Source: Reticulitermes speratus
Lineage: Eukaryota; Arthropoda; Insecta; Blattodea; Rhinotermitidae
Direction: 5' to 3'
DNA length: 64,000 nucleotides
Assembly: GCA_021186555.1 (NCBI GenBank)
Contig: JAJKFL010000005.1
Location: 1,155,001 to 1,219,000, forward strand
Shown: positions 21,868 through 33,587 of the stretch, piece after piece
Layout: each line of letters starts with the position of its first letter
Position numbering within the stretch: the first letter of the stretch is position 1
The notes under the pieces: generated by a model
The model's database searches: none
The model's input: the letters and a program-made list of their open reading frames with translations, nothing else
What the model was told of the DNA's origin: nothing
Position numbers and translations under genes: made by a program

Positions 21868-24044
21868 TATTTATGTGTTTTGTGTGGATCTCAGAATAAA
21901 CAGCGATTATTTCACTGTACAGCATTAACTGACTGGTTTGTATAACTGAGATGGAGTGTGTTTACTGCGCGGTACGGACTGTATTTATGTGTTTTGTGTG
22001 GATCTCAGAACAAACAGCGATTATTTCACTGTACAACATTAACTGACTGGTTTGTATAACTGAGACGGAGTGTGTTTACTGCGCGGTACGGACTGTATTT
22101 ATGTGTTTTGTGTGGATCTCAGAACAAACAGCGATTATTTCACTGTACAGCATTAACTGACTGGTTTGTATAACTGAGACGGAGTGTGTTTACTGCGCGG
22201 TACGGACTGTATTTATGTGTTTTGTGTGGATCTCAGAACAAACAGCGATTATTTCACTGTACAGCATTAACTGACTGGTTTGTATAACTGAGACGGAGTG
22301 TGTTTACTGCGCGGTACGGACTGTATTTATGTGTTTTGTGTGGATCTCAGAACAAACAGCGATTATTTCACTGTACAACATTAACTGACCGGTTTGTATA
22401 ACTGAGACGGAGTGTGTTTACTGCGCGGTACGGACTGTATTTATGTGTTTTGTGTGGATCTCAGAACAAACAGCGATTATTTCACTGTACAGCCTTAACA
22501 GACTGGTTTGTATAACTGAGACGGAGTGTGTTTACTGCGCGGTACGGACTGTATTTATGTGTTTTTTTTGTGGATCTCAGAACAAACAGCGATTATTTCA
22601 CTGTACAACATTAACTGACCGGTTTGTATAACTGAGACGGAGTGTGTTTACTGCGCGGTACGGACTGTATTTATGTGTTTTGTGTGGATCTCAGAACAAA
22701 CAGCGATTATTTCACTGTACAACATTAACTGACTGGTTTGTATAACTGAGACGGAGTGTGTTTACTGCTCGGTACGGACTGTATTTATGTGTTTTGTGTG
22801 GATCTCAGAACAAACAGCGATTATGTCACTGTACAGCATTAACTGACTGGTTTGTATAACTGAGACGGAGTGTGTTTACTGCGCGATACGGACTGTATTT
22901 ATGTGTTTTGTGTGGATCTCAGAACAAACAGCGATTATTTCACTGTACAGCATTAAGTGACTGGTTTGTATAACTGAGACGGAGTGTGTTTACTGCGCGG
23001 TACGGACTGTATTTATGTGTTTTGTGTGGATCTCAGAACAAACAGCGATTATTTCACTGTACAGCATTAACTGACTGGTTTGTATAACTGAGACGGAGTG
23101 TGTTTACTGCGCGGTACGGACTGTATTTATGTGTTTTGTGTGGATCTCAGAACAAGCAGCGATTATTTCACTGTACAACATTAACTGACTGGTTTGTATA
23201 ACTGAGACGGAGTGTGTTTACTGCGCGATACGGACTGTATTTATGTGTTTTGTGTGGATCTCAGAACAAACAGCGATTATTTCACTGTACAGCATTAACT
23301 GACTGGTTTGTATAACTGAGACGGAGTGTGTTTACTGCGCGGTACGGACTGTATTTATGTGTTTTGTGTGGATCTCAGAACAAACAGCGATTATTTCACT
23401 GTACAGCATTAACTGACTGGTTTGTATAACTGAGACGGAGTGTGTTTACTGCGCGATACGGACTGTATTTATGTGTTTTGTGTGGATCTCAGAACAAACA
23501 GCGATTATTTCACTGTACAGCATTAAGTGACTGGTTTGTAGAACTGAGACGGAGTGTGTTTACTGCGCGGTACGGACTGTAGTTATGTGTTTTGTGTGGA
23601 TCTCAGAACAAACAGCGATTATTTCACTGTACAGCATTAAGTGACTGGTTTGTATAACTGAGACGGAGTGTGTTTACTGCGCGGTACGGACTGTATTTAT
23701 GTGTTTTGTGTGGATCTCAGAACAAACAGCGATTATTTCACTGTACAGCATTAAGTGACTGGTTTGTATAACTGAGACGGAGTGTGTTTACTGCGCGGTA
23801 CGGACTGTATTTATGTGTTTTGTGTGGATCTCAGAACAAGCAGCGATTATTTCACTGTACAACATTAACTGACTGGTTTGTATAACTGAGACGGAGTGTG
23901 TTTACTGCGCGGTTAGGACTGTATTTATGTGTTTTGTGTGGATCTCAGAACAAACAGCATTATTTCACTGTACAGCAATAACTGACTGGTTTGTATAACT
24001 GAGACGGAGTGTGTTTACTGCGCGGTACGGACTGTATTTATGTG
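21868..24044. repeat. 114-bp satellite array, about 19 copies
   Basis: Period 114, read from 'tttactgcgcggtacggact' at 21961 and 22075. The unit contains 'gtgttttgtgtggatctcag' and 'gcgattatttcactgtaca'. Copies differ at isolated sites: 'gtacaac/gtacagc', 'taactga/taagtga', 'gcgcggt/gcgcgat', 'aacaaac/aacaagc'. The first copy is the most diverged ('agaataaac', 'agatgg'). Confidence 0.96.
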
Positions 24045-24599
24045 ATTCAGGTCATAGTCTTTAAAGGGTTAAAAGCCGAGCTGACAATAATACATTATCA
24101 ACGTACCACGTATATGAAATTAAACAGTTACAAATTACGAAATAGTCCTTGCACGTTGTTAAACATACACACGTGCTAACAACATTTACGGCCCACCCTA
24201 AACTAAATTACAGACCAACAGCGATCTGTGACTGCCAGTCAAGTATGAGCCTTCCTGAGCTGAAGTTGAACACCAAATCACATGGCAAAGTTACACATAT
24301 CTGTCGTTTACACGGGACAACAAGACCTTGTATATTTAATTATGAATATTAAACACATGTGCCTTCGAATATTCACAAGAGAATTGCAGTCTATAGCCTA
24401 CTAAATTAAAGACTGTCTTCTAATTTTAAACGTCACGTTAATATGGGTTATTAGTATAAAGATTTTGTTATTTTTAAACTCTTCCGATTAAACTCCATTC
24501 AGCAACATTTACGTGACACAGCGAATAAATTAAAATCAATATTTGTGTCTCAACTCATTTGTGTAACACATTAAATTACAATCTCTTCTCTATATGTGT
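24045..24599. other. A+T-rich spacer
   Basis: Unique sequence. The open frame at 24149-24352 shows no domain. Confidence 0.4.
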
Positions 24600-24965
24600 A
24601 AAAATTAGTTCGTTTCGTTGGTTCTTTCGTTGCTTGGTTTGATGCTTACTTGTCTGTTCACGTAATTCCAGTAAGAGGTGTGTATGTTGGTAGAAAGCCT
24701 CTTACTGACCTGCCAGCTTCGAGGGCTCCGTCGTCACTAAAGCAGTCTGTACATTTTAAGTCACAACCAACAAGCAGGTACATTTGCAAGGCGATATGTC
24801 AGCTGGGTAATTCGCAAAAAAAAATTACTAAATTCTGATAAAGCAGAACTAACCGTTAAACCATCCAATAGCCTTGTGGAAATTTAGACTCCACTTTGTC
24901 GTATTTTAACAAACTGGAGGATTTTCAAAACAGCGTCTACTGAAGCAACGCAGCATCGGAAAGCG
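24600..24965 (+). repeat. Uncharacterised dispersed repeat, copy 1
   Basis: It shares ordered blocks with 59985-60335: 'gcttcgagggctc', 'gtcgtattttaacaa', an 'aatagcctt' / 'aatggcctt' word and 'cagcatcgg' / 'gacatcggg'. It shares 'ttcacgta' and 'cttcga.ggctc.gtcgt' with 37610-37790. No tRNA-like head or open frame of note is present. Confidence 0.5.
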
Positions 24966-25116
24966 GTACATCGACTAGTTCTGAATAAATCAGTTGTGTA
25001 TGTCGTCCTGCGCTGTTTTGTAAGTAACAAAGCTGAGATATCTGCAGTGTGTCTGTCCTACAGGCAGCATCATCCTGACGGCTAGGCAATGCACCGACTG
25101 TACAGACCTGAACATG

Positions 25117-26215
25117 GATACTTTGACGTAACAGAATAACGGTCGTTATGAACTTAAGTAAGATACTTTTGACGTAACAGAATAACGGTCGTTATGAACT
25201 TAAGTAAGATACTTTTGACGTAACAGAATAACGGTCGTTATGAACTTAAGTAAGATACTTTTGACGTAACAGAATAACGGTCGTTATGAACTTAAGTAAG
25301 ATACTTTTGACGTAACAGAATAACGGTCGTTATGAACTTAAGTAAGATACTTTTGACGTAACAGAATAACGGTCGTTATGAACTTAAGTAAGATACTTTT
25401 GACGTAACAGAATAACGGTCGTTATGAAATTAAGTAAGATACTTTTGACGTAAGAGAATAACGGTCGTTATGAACTTAAGTAAGATACTTTTGACGTAAC
25501 AGAATAACGGTCGTTATGAAATTAAGTAAGATACTTTTGACGTAACAGAATAACGGTCGTTATGAAATTAAGTAAGATACTTTTGACGTAACAGAATAAC
25601 GGTCGTTATGAACTTAAGTAAGATACTTTTGACGTAACAGAATAACGGTCGTTATGAACTTAAGTAAGATACTTTTGACGTAACAGAATAACGGTCGTTA
25701 TGAACTTAAGTAAGATACTTTTGACGTAACAGAATAACGGTCGTTATGAACTTAAGTAAGATACTTTTGACGTAACAGAATAACGGTCGTTATGAACTTA
25801 AGTAAGATACTTTTGACGTAACAGAATAACGGTCGTTATGAACTTAAGTAAGATACTTTTGACGTAACAGAATAACGGTCGTTATGAACTTAAGTAAGAT
25901 ACTTTTGACGTAACAGAATAACGGTCGTTATGAACTTAAGTAAGATACTTTTGACGTAACAGAATAACGGTCGTTATGAACTTAAGTAAGATACTTTTTA
26001 CGTAACGGAATAACGGTCGTTATGAACTTAAGTTAGATACTTTTGACGTAACAGAATAACGGTCGTTATGAACTTAAGTAAGATACTTTTGACGTAACAG
26101 AATAACGGTCGTTATGAACTTAAGATACTTTTGACGTAACAGATTAACGGTCGTTATGAACTTAAGTAAGATACTTTTGACGTAACAGAATAACGGTCGT
26201 TATGAACTTAAGTAA
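25117..26215. repeat. 46-bp tandem array, about 24 copies
   Basis: Period 46, read from 'ggtcgttatg' at 25141 and 25187. Each unit holds two dyads: 'ataacg' and 'cgttat' separated by two bases, and the palindrome 'acttaagt'. Copies are almost identical, apart from 'gaaattaag' in three units and isolated changes. One unit near 26120 lacks four bases. Confidence 0.96.
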
Positions 26216-26761
26216 GGACACTGACATTTTAGAATGACAAACAAGCAAACAAATCGAAGATTCTGCTCTGTTGACATTTGACGCAATGTCGTTGGGTGAA
26301 TAATTCCAGAACTTTCAAAGGATCAAAGCGCCTTCAACTTCTAGGTCACGCATTACTAAAACGGCTTTCTTGGGCTGCGTGAACCTAAAGATGAAGGAAA
26401 AAGGTTTCTCCTAACTTTCAGGAAATGTTTACCAGCGACACAGCATAACATCTCAAAAGAATGGAATATTCAGCAATACCGCTGCGAGAAACTTAGAATT
26501 TGCATCAGTAAACAAGAAGTTTCATAACATCTCTTCCTTTGAAATGAAAACACAATTAATGAAAGCAGTAAACGTTACGAAAGCCATAAAATTTCCATAT
26601 TGTTTTGTCGGCAGAATAGAATGACAATGTACACAGCCGTCAAAACAAATCCTCCCATAATGGCACGTTACCAAACGCTCAGTCCATCTTGTTTAAGTCT
26701 ATCATGTAACTATGTTGCCATCTGCTACGATTGTACAGCGGCCGGGACATATGAAGGAATG
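26216..26761. other. Spacer without recognised features
   Basis: Unique A+T-rich sequence with no element recognised. Confidence 0.4.
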
Positions 26762-26923
26762 AGCGTGAAGCATCAGTGCACTAATGTCGACAGGGGAAAA
26801 GTCAACGTACTGTCCCAGTGCCACTTTGTCCACCACAAATCTCACATAGACTAGAGTGGGATCGAACCCGGGGCTCCGCGGTAACGGGACGACAGCTAAC
26901 TGCCTGAGCCATAACACGGCCTT
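26762..26923 (-). mobile_element. SINE family 3, 3'-truncated copy
   Basis: The reverse complement shows the A-box region 'tggctcaggcag', the B box 'gggttcgatccc' and the body 'ggtggacaaagtggcactgg'. The 3' segment with 'cagcagatcctacagacg'-type sequence is missing. Confidence 0.82.
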
Positions 26924-27312
26924 CGAATCCCCATCATTTCCATTATGCTGATTCTAGAGAGACAAAGAAATTCTCAGGAAAATGTAGAAATATACCACAA
27001 TCGAAGGGTGTACCGGAAGAAAACCACGAAACGTAACCTTAAATATCGCGATCTTGAGTTCAGTTAAACATGTTCCATCGTGGTCTGGCCACCTGTGCTG
27101 CGTAACGCACAATTTGTGATGTATAAACTAAAGTTTTTGTAATTCGAAATGGTTTAAAAAACCATCCTGGCTCGAAAGTATCCTTTGAGAACGAGGTTAG
27201 CATTGCGTGCTTCCGTCACAACTTCGCCGTGTAAGTTAACTTACACTAAGTTTTAAGTAATGTCACTATATTGTTGGCTCATCTATAAGCCTGTCTGGGT
27301 ACCGTAATATTT
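26924..27312. other. Spacer without recognised features
   Basis: Unique sequence leading into the LINE 3' tails. Confidence 0.4.
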
Positions 27313-27470
27313 CACTTAACTAACTAACTGACTAACTGACTAACTCCATGGAGCACAGTCCTTGAGAAGCTAAGAGGTCCTCAGCTTGTCAAGAAATTCC
27401 CCGCGTTTTATGGAACCCGAAGGTTCATTACCGCATTCACAACAGCCCGCCACCTGTCCCTATCCTAAGT
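27313..27470 (-). mobile_element. LINE 3' end, short copy
   Basis: On the plus strand an (aact)/(gact) run is followed by 'ctccatggagcacagtcctt', then 'ttccccgcgttttatgg' and 'gcccgccacctgtccctatc'. It is the 3' untranslated region and last codons of the same LINE as 27481-27830, 5'-truncated at about 27470. Confidence 0.85.
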
Positions 27471-27480
27471 AAGGCCCCAT

Positions 27481-27830
27481 AACTAACTAACTAACTAACT
27501 AACTCCATGCAGCACAGTCCTTCTTGAGAAGCTAACAGGTCGTCAGCTTGTCAAGAAATTCCCCGTGTTTTATGTAACCCGAAGGTTCATTACCGCATTC
27601 ACAACAGCCCGCCACCTGTCCCTATCCTGAGCCATATCAATCCAATCCGTGCCCTCACATCCCACGTCTTGAAGATCAATTTTAATATTATCCTCCCATC
27701 TACGCCTGGGTCTTCCAAGTGGTCTCCTTCCCTCAGGTCTCCCCACCAAAATTCCGTATGCAACTCTCCCCTCTCCCATACGTGCTACGTGCCCCGCCCA
27801 TCTTTTCTTTTCACTTAGTATGACTAACAC
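27481..27830 (-). pseudogene. LINE 3' end with C-terminal coding region
   Basis: An 86-codon minus-strand frame (27570-27830) reads [36 protein letters not shown], then [19 protein letters not shown]. This is the conserved C terminus of an insect LINE ORF2 downstream of the reverse transcriptase. The 3' end is an (aact)n run on the plus strand, that is a (TTAG)n tail in the element's sense. It is 5'-truncated just before RWAGH. Confidence 0.9.
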
Positions 27831-28302
27831 AGTGTGTGGATGACCGCACTTTGACTCCCAGCAGGGACTTTCTTATGTGCCACCGCTCTGTCGTGACCAG
27901 CAGTAAGACCCACACAGCCTCCCATCGGATAGATATCTGGAGCTATTCCTCCGAGGATAAAGTGGGTCGGAGTGTGAAGCTAACACCCACTTTAGTCTCG
28001 TGCTCGCATCAAACATCCGCTCCGCAATATACCTTGTGCTATTCTGAATTAAAGCAGAGACAAATTGAAATTCCACACTTCTTACGGCAGGTCACACTGC
28101 TGGTATATCTGACTATCATGTCTCGCTTGTGGATACTTGCCAGGTAGTGGGAACGCTACACTTGTACAAACAATGGCCACTTCTCCGTTTCCTACCGAAA
28201 TGTGACACAAGTCCAAAGCATCGCCAGCGTAAGTCCAATCCGAAGTCCGTACTTCTTGTGACGTCACCACGAATCATTTATAGCCCATATAATAGCTATC
28301 GG
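27831..28302. other. Spacer without recognised features
   Basis: Unique sequence. The overlapping open frames 27836-28147 (+), 27873-28076 (-) and 28082-28270 (-) show no known domain. Confidence 0.4.
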
Positions 28303-28848
28303 GCGGGAGCACGCGGTGGCGCAGTTGGTTGAGGCACTGCGCTACAAGCCGGAAGGTCGCGGGTTCGATTGTCGATGGTGACACTGACAATAATTTCGGT
28401 CGCACTATGGCCCTGGGGTCGACTCAGCCTCTAACAGAAATGAGTAAAGTTCTCCCTAGAACAGGCCATGAAGGCCCAGAGGGGGAGTAGAGGTATAGCT
28501 GTACTCTTTCCTTAACCTCAGCGCTAGATGGGGGTGGGTGGTAAACGCCATGCCCCGGCCGCTTTACCCCCGGGAATGACCCGGTACCCATTGTACAGGA
28601 GGCTGGGTGGGCACCAGGGCCGGTCTGGACGGGTGCTGAAAATCTCGCCCCCACCGGGATTCGATCCCCGGACCGTCCAACTCGTAGCAAGTCGCTTTAC
28701 CGACTGAGCTATCCAGCAGTATTTCCTGGGGGGTAAAGGCGGCCGGTGCGTAGGGCTGACAACCTTACCACCTTCATGCGCCGATTGTCTACAAATCTGT
28801 GAGCCTCAACCTCCTGGAACCCTAAGGGTCTGTCCAGGCCTGTAATGG
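28303..28848 (+). mobile_element. SINE family 4, interrupted by SINE family 1
   Basis: The head has an A box 'gtggcgcagttgg' and a B box 'gggttcgattg'. The body reaches 'cctctaacagaaatgagta' at 28446, resumes at 'agtatttcctggggggtaaa' (28718) and ends 'ggcctgtaatggggttgct'. Joining the two parts matches the uninterrupted copies at 31576-31879 and 36952-37220. The break is filled by SINE family 1. Confidence 0.9.
28447..28717 (-). mobile_element. SINE family 1 nested in SINE family 4
   Basis: Reverse orientation: from 'ctagaacaggccatgaagg' to 'gggattcgatccccggacc' and the A-box complement 'ccgactgagcta'. It splits the family 4 SINE. Only a four-base 'agta' remains as a possible duplication (28443-28446 and 28718-28721). 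Confidence 0.9.
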
Positions 28849-28881
28849 GGTTGCTTTATTTTGCTTTTAATAGTTATCGGA

Positions 28882-28940
28882 CACGTACTGTTTGTCACGT
28901 ACTGTTTGTCACGTACTGTTTGTCACGTACTGTTTGTCAC
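28882..28940. repeat. 14-bp tandem repeat, four copies
   Basis: The unit 'cacgtactgtttgt' starts at 28882, 28896, 28910 and 28924, just before the 50-bp array. Confidence 0.95.
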
Positions 28941-28976
28941 GTGTTTCACTCATCGATCCGCCTACGCCCGCGCTTT

Positions 28977-30379
28977 GACACACAGTCAGTTACGTCAACA
29001 GACTCCTTGTACAGGGCACAACTATTGACACACAGTCAGTTACGTCAACAGACTCCTTGTACAGGGCACAACTATTGACACACAGTCAGTTACGTCAACA
29101 GACTACTTGTACAGGGCACAACTATTGACACACAGTCAGTTACGTCAACAGACTACTTGTACAGGGCACAACTATTGACACACAGTCAGTTACGTCAACA
29201 GACTCCTTGTACAGGGCACAACTATTGACACACAGTCAGTTACGTCAACAGACTCCTTGTACAGGGCACAACTATTGACACACAGTCAGTTACGTCAACA
29301 GACTCCTTGTACAGGGCACAACTATTGACACACAGTCAGTTACGTCAACAGACTACTTGTACAGGGCACAACTATTGACACACAGTCAGTTACGTCAACA
29401 GACTACTTGTACAGGGCACAACTATTGACACACAGTCAGTTACGTCAACAGACTCCTTGTACAGGGCACAACTATTGACACACAGTCAGTTACGTCAACA
29501 GACTACTTGTACAGGGCACAACTATTGACACACAGTCAGTTACGTCAACAGACTCCTTGTACAGGGCACAACTATTGACACACAGTCAGTTACGTCAACA
29601 GACTACTTGTACAGGGCACAACTATTGACACACAGTCAGTTACGTCAACAGACTCCTTGTACAGGGCACAACTATTGACACACAGTCAGTTACGTCAACA
29701 GACTCCTTGTACAGGGCACAACTATTGACACACAGTCAGTTACGTCAACAGACTCCTTGTACAGGGCACAACTATTGACACACAGTCAGTTACGTCAACA
29801 GACTCCTTGTACAGGGCACAACTATTGACACACAGTCAGTTACGTCAACAGACTCCTTGTACAGGGCACAACTATTGACACACAGTCAGTTACGTCAACA
29901 GACTACTTGTACAGGGCACAACTATTGACACACAGTCAGTTACGTCAACAGACTCCTTGTACAGGGCACAACTATTGACACACAGTCAGTTACGTCAACA
30001 GACTCCTTGTACAGGGCACAACTATTGACACACAGTCAGTTACGTCAACAGACTCCTTGTACAGGGCACAACTATTGACACACAGTCAGTTACGTCAACA
30101 GACTCCTTGTACAGGGCACAACTATTGACACACAGTCAGTTACGTCAACAGACTACTTGTACAGGGCACAACTATTGACACACAGTCAGTTACGTCAACA
30201 GACTACTTGTACAGGGCACAACTATTGACACACAGTCAGTTACGTCAACAGACTACTTGTACAGGGCACAACTATTGACACACAGTCAGTTACGTCAACA
30301 GACTACTTGTACAGGGCACAACTATTGACACACAGTCAGTTACGTCAACAGACTACTTGTACAGGGCACAACTATTGAC
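28977..30379. repeat. 50-bp tandem array, 28 copies
   Basis: Period exactly 50 ('cacagtcagt' at 28981 and 29031). The unit contains 'gacacacagtcagttacgtc' and 'cttgtacagggcacaactat'. The only difference I see between copies is C or A in 'gactCcttg' / 'gactActtg'. No indels were noticed, so this is the most homogeneous array in the window. Confidence 0.97.
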
Positions 30380-30753
30380 GTATTGTTCAAACATCGTTTA
30401 TAAGAAGCCGGCTGTATTCGCATACTGTAGGCCATCTATTGACACTGAAGCACATCGTATAAAAAGATAACGCCTCAACGTCGTGTACTGGTAGCTTCAT
30501 GAAGTAATCGGGAAGCGTCGAAACGTCGAATACACACCGCTTTTGCCCCATGGACCCGTAATGGTCCCCTACCACCACCACAACAAGCAGACACAAGTTT
30601 CAACCTCAAGTAACAAAGGAACTGTAACATAGTGGTTGCGCCGGTTTAAACTGACTTGCGGTGGTTATTTGGAGTGGCAGCGGGCGGGGCAGATCGAAAC
30701 ACATCAGGATAACCTCATTCCCGAATGAGATTCGAAACTGGGACTATCACATA
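30380..30753. other. Spacer without recognised features
   Basis: Unique sequence. The minus-strand frame 30387-30596 shows no domain. Confidence 0.4.
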
Positions 30754-31048
30754 GGGCCGTGCCATGGCTCAGGCGGTTAGTCGCCGGTCTCCCACCGCAG
30801 AGGCACGGGTTCGATCCCGGGTCAGTCCATGTGAAATTTGTGGTGGACAAAGTGCCACTGGGACATGTTTTTCACCGAGTACTTCGGTTTTCCCCTGTCA
30901 ATTTCATTCCACCGGTGCTCAATTACTTGGAAAAGTGAAAAACAACTGATCATTTTCTCTTCATCTTCATCACAGGGTTTCACAATAAACCTTAAGTCTG
31001 CGGTGCGTCTGTAGCTTCTGCTGCGGGGCCCTTCACCACACAAAAAAA
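30754..31048 (+). mobile_element. SINE family 3, full-length copy
   Basis: A box 'tggctcaggcgg', B box 'gggttcgatccc', body 'gtggtggacaaagtgccact', then 'ccaccggtgctcaattac', a 'cttcatcttcatcac' stretch, and the 3' terminus 'ctgctgcggggcccttcacc' followed by 'acacaaaaaaa'. The other copies share this order. Confidence 0.92.
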
Positions 31049-31575
31049 CGCATAGCGGAAAGAGCATCTGAACATTGCCAGCTGCTTGGCATCACAACAA
31101 AATACAGACGCTGTCTGCAGGCAGTACAGCTGGGCGCACAGTCGGTGTTGAAGCATGCAGTTATATGGAAGGCTTGACAACGCGCAGCGCTGTGACCGGA
31201 CAGTGACAGATGGCGTGCAGTGCTGGAATGACGATTAGGAGGAGTACAGCCAAGTTAGGTGTCAACAGCAGAGCGTAACACTTCATTTAAAGTTGCCAGA
31301 CCTTAAACTCGTGACCATGTGTCATTGCACGGCTTACAGAAAACACACAGCGATGTTTCTCCGTGTCTGCAACACATTTCACGTGACAGTCTGTACCTCG
31401 AACACGGACAGACATCGCGTGTTTTAAAGGTTGCAGTCAACTGTTTATCATGCTTCATTGTTATGTTTAAATTGTTAAGTTTTTCTTCGGCCTCAGTTCT
31501 TACCTCACAGAGAACACTCTTCCTCAATTACAAAGACCGTTCACGGCAAGACATAAAATTAAATACGTCTTCACG
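31049..31575. other. Spacer without recognised features
   Basis: Unique sequence. Opposite-strand frames at 31303-31527 and 31319-31618 are mirror readings without a domain. Confidence 0.4.
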
Positions 31576-31879
31576 TAAAGGTAAAGCAATCCCATTACAG
31601 GCCTGGACAGGCCCTTAGGGTTCCAGGAGGTTGAGGCTCCCAGATTTCTAGACAATCGGCACATGAATGTGGTAAAGTTGTCAGCCCTACGCACCGGCCG
31701 CCTTTACCCCCCCAGGAAATATTCTTGGTACTCATTTCTGTTAGAGGCTGAGTCGACCCCAGGGCCATAGTGTGGCCGAAAGGATTATGTCAAGGAAAAA
31801 TTCCAGTGACACCATCGGGAATAGAGCCCGCGATGTTCCTGGTTGTAGCGCAGTTCCTCAACCAACTGCGCCACCGCCC
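31576..31879 (-). mobile_element. SINE family 4, near full-length copy
   Basis: Reverse orientation: 3' end 'aggtaaagcaatcccattac', middle 'cccaggaaatattcttgg', B-box complement 'ggaatagagcccgcg' and A-box complement 'ccaactgcgccacc'. This uninterrupted copy is the reference that exposes the nested insertion at 28447. Confidence 0.9.
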
Positions 31880-31881
31880 TA

Positions 31882-31984
31882 GGGCAGGTCTGGACAGGTG
31901 CGGAAAACCTCGCCCCCACCCGGATTCGATCCCCGAAGCGTCCAATCCGTATCGAGTCGCTATACCGACTGAGCTATCGCGGCT
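31882..31984 (-). mobile_element. SINE family 1, head-only fragment
   Basis: It carries 'cggattcgatccccgaagcg' and the A-box complement 'ccgactgagcta'. Only about the first 100 bp of the element remain. It abuts the family 4 SINE head with no spacer. Confidence 0.85.
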
Positions 31985-32649
31985 TCTGTTCTCCTGTAAC
32001 CTTACATATGGACTGGCCACTTACTTATAGCTGCAAACACACGTTTAACAGCATTTGTAAAGATATAAGTGAATACATTCCACGTCAAAGTACGAATTAT
32101 GATAAGAAGGGTCATTCACAGGCGTGACAAGACGTGAAGAGACATTACGGGCCACTTTGGGTTGAAGTCCAGCAGTTGGAACTGACTGGTATAGCACGTG
32201 GGTATGAAAATACTTCCTGTGCATTCCCATCTTGTCCTTTTCATCACGACAGCTTATTTCAGGAAATAGAACTGCAGTACCCAAAGTCACGCTACAGTCA
32301 CGCTACAGTCACGCTACTCGTTTCGTTTCTGCCGAACTCTGTGACTCGCAGACACGACAGGATCCCAAATATCGAGAGCAGACCATAGCCGAATTATCTT
32401 GTAATTAAAACTGCATTTTGGGATGATTCCTATTAGTCACGGTTTGCACTGTCTTCCTCTCCTCATTACTTCCACTACAGTCACTCACGCACTAAATGTG
32501 CACGCAACTTGCAAACAGCTTGCATAATTTTTTGTCTTATCTTGTAATCAAGAAGGAGCACATGAAGACAACCGCAAAGCTCGATACACGGAACGTGATA
32601 TCAAAATAAAGATGCAAGTTTTCTGGGTTGTTATGCTCCGTCGATTGGT
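31985..32649. other. Spacer with a small 11-bp repeat
   Basis: Three copies of 'gtcacgctaca' lie at 32286-32318. The rest is unique. Confidence 0.6.
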
Positions 32650-32934
32650 GTTTTTTTTGTGGTGAAGGGCCCCGCAGCAGAAGCTACGGACGCACCGTAG
32701 CCTTGAGGCTTATTTTGCAACTATTGTGATGAAGATGATTAGTTTTTTAATTTTTCCGTGTAATTGAACACCGGTGGAATGCAATTAACAGGGGAAAACC
32801 AAAATACACGGGGAAAACCCTATCTCAGTGCCACTTTATACACCACAAATCCCACATGGACTGATCTGGGATCGAACTCGGGCCTCCACGGTGAGAAGAC
32901 GGTGACTAACCGCCTGAGCCATGACACGGCCTTT
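32650..32934 (-). mobile_element. SINE family 3, full-length reverse copy
   Basis: A T run at 32651-32658 (the A tail on the minus strand) is followed by 'ggtgaagggccccgcagcag'. It ends with 'gggatcgaactcgggcc' (B box) and 'ccgcctgagccatg' (A box). The internal poly-purine stretch is variable among copies. Confidence 0.9.
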
Positions 32935-33587
32935 GGTGAGCAGTTACAGACGTTTCGAAGGGTTGTACCGCCTTCAGTCTGAGGGCCAAGCACACCATGA
33001 CTGCCACTGTCACCCCAGTTGACACAGGGTCACATCACATGGGACTCGTATCTTTGGCAAAGCTGCCGTGAGGAGCTCAAATCTCTAATGTCATGTTAAT
33101 GTCCGACAGTGCAGTCGCAATCATCCGCAGTCAATTCACAAGGCGTACAGCTGGGGCCACCTTTACCACCACTTCTAGAATAACGTGTGGCACATTGTGA
33201 TCTACCGTAAGTTAATATCTGGTGCCCTTCATCGATGAGTAATGCTGCTGGGATTTTTAATCCCCTTCGTCACGACGTCAACAACTGTCAGCTTTCTTGC
33301 CGCACCTTCTTACACCTCGATGGCAAGGTGCTTAAAGCCCAGTTATTGCTTTGTGCTCCAGTTGGGAATTTTGTCTACTTCTTGCCCTTGTCGACACACG
33401 TGTCAGCTGAGCGCGGTACAGCTGCCGGTCAGAGCCACACCGCGACATTCAGACCCTTGCCTTCGACAAATTAAAACTTGAGGGAATTTTTGACAATTAC
33501 CGATAACAGGACAGGAAAGTGACAAGCATAAATGTATGCCAATTGTTCTACTAAATACTGAGTTTTATCAGGGTTTAAAAGTCGTTT
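32935..33587. other. Spacer without recognised features
   Basis: Unique sequence. Overlapping frames 33235-33474 and 33242-33481 have no domain. Confidence 0.4.

Noticed and set aside
27300-27530. (aact)n / (ttag)n runs as interstitial telomere repeats
   Set aside because: The period is four, not the insect TTAGG five, and each run sits at the 3' end of a LINE copy.
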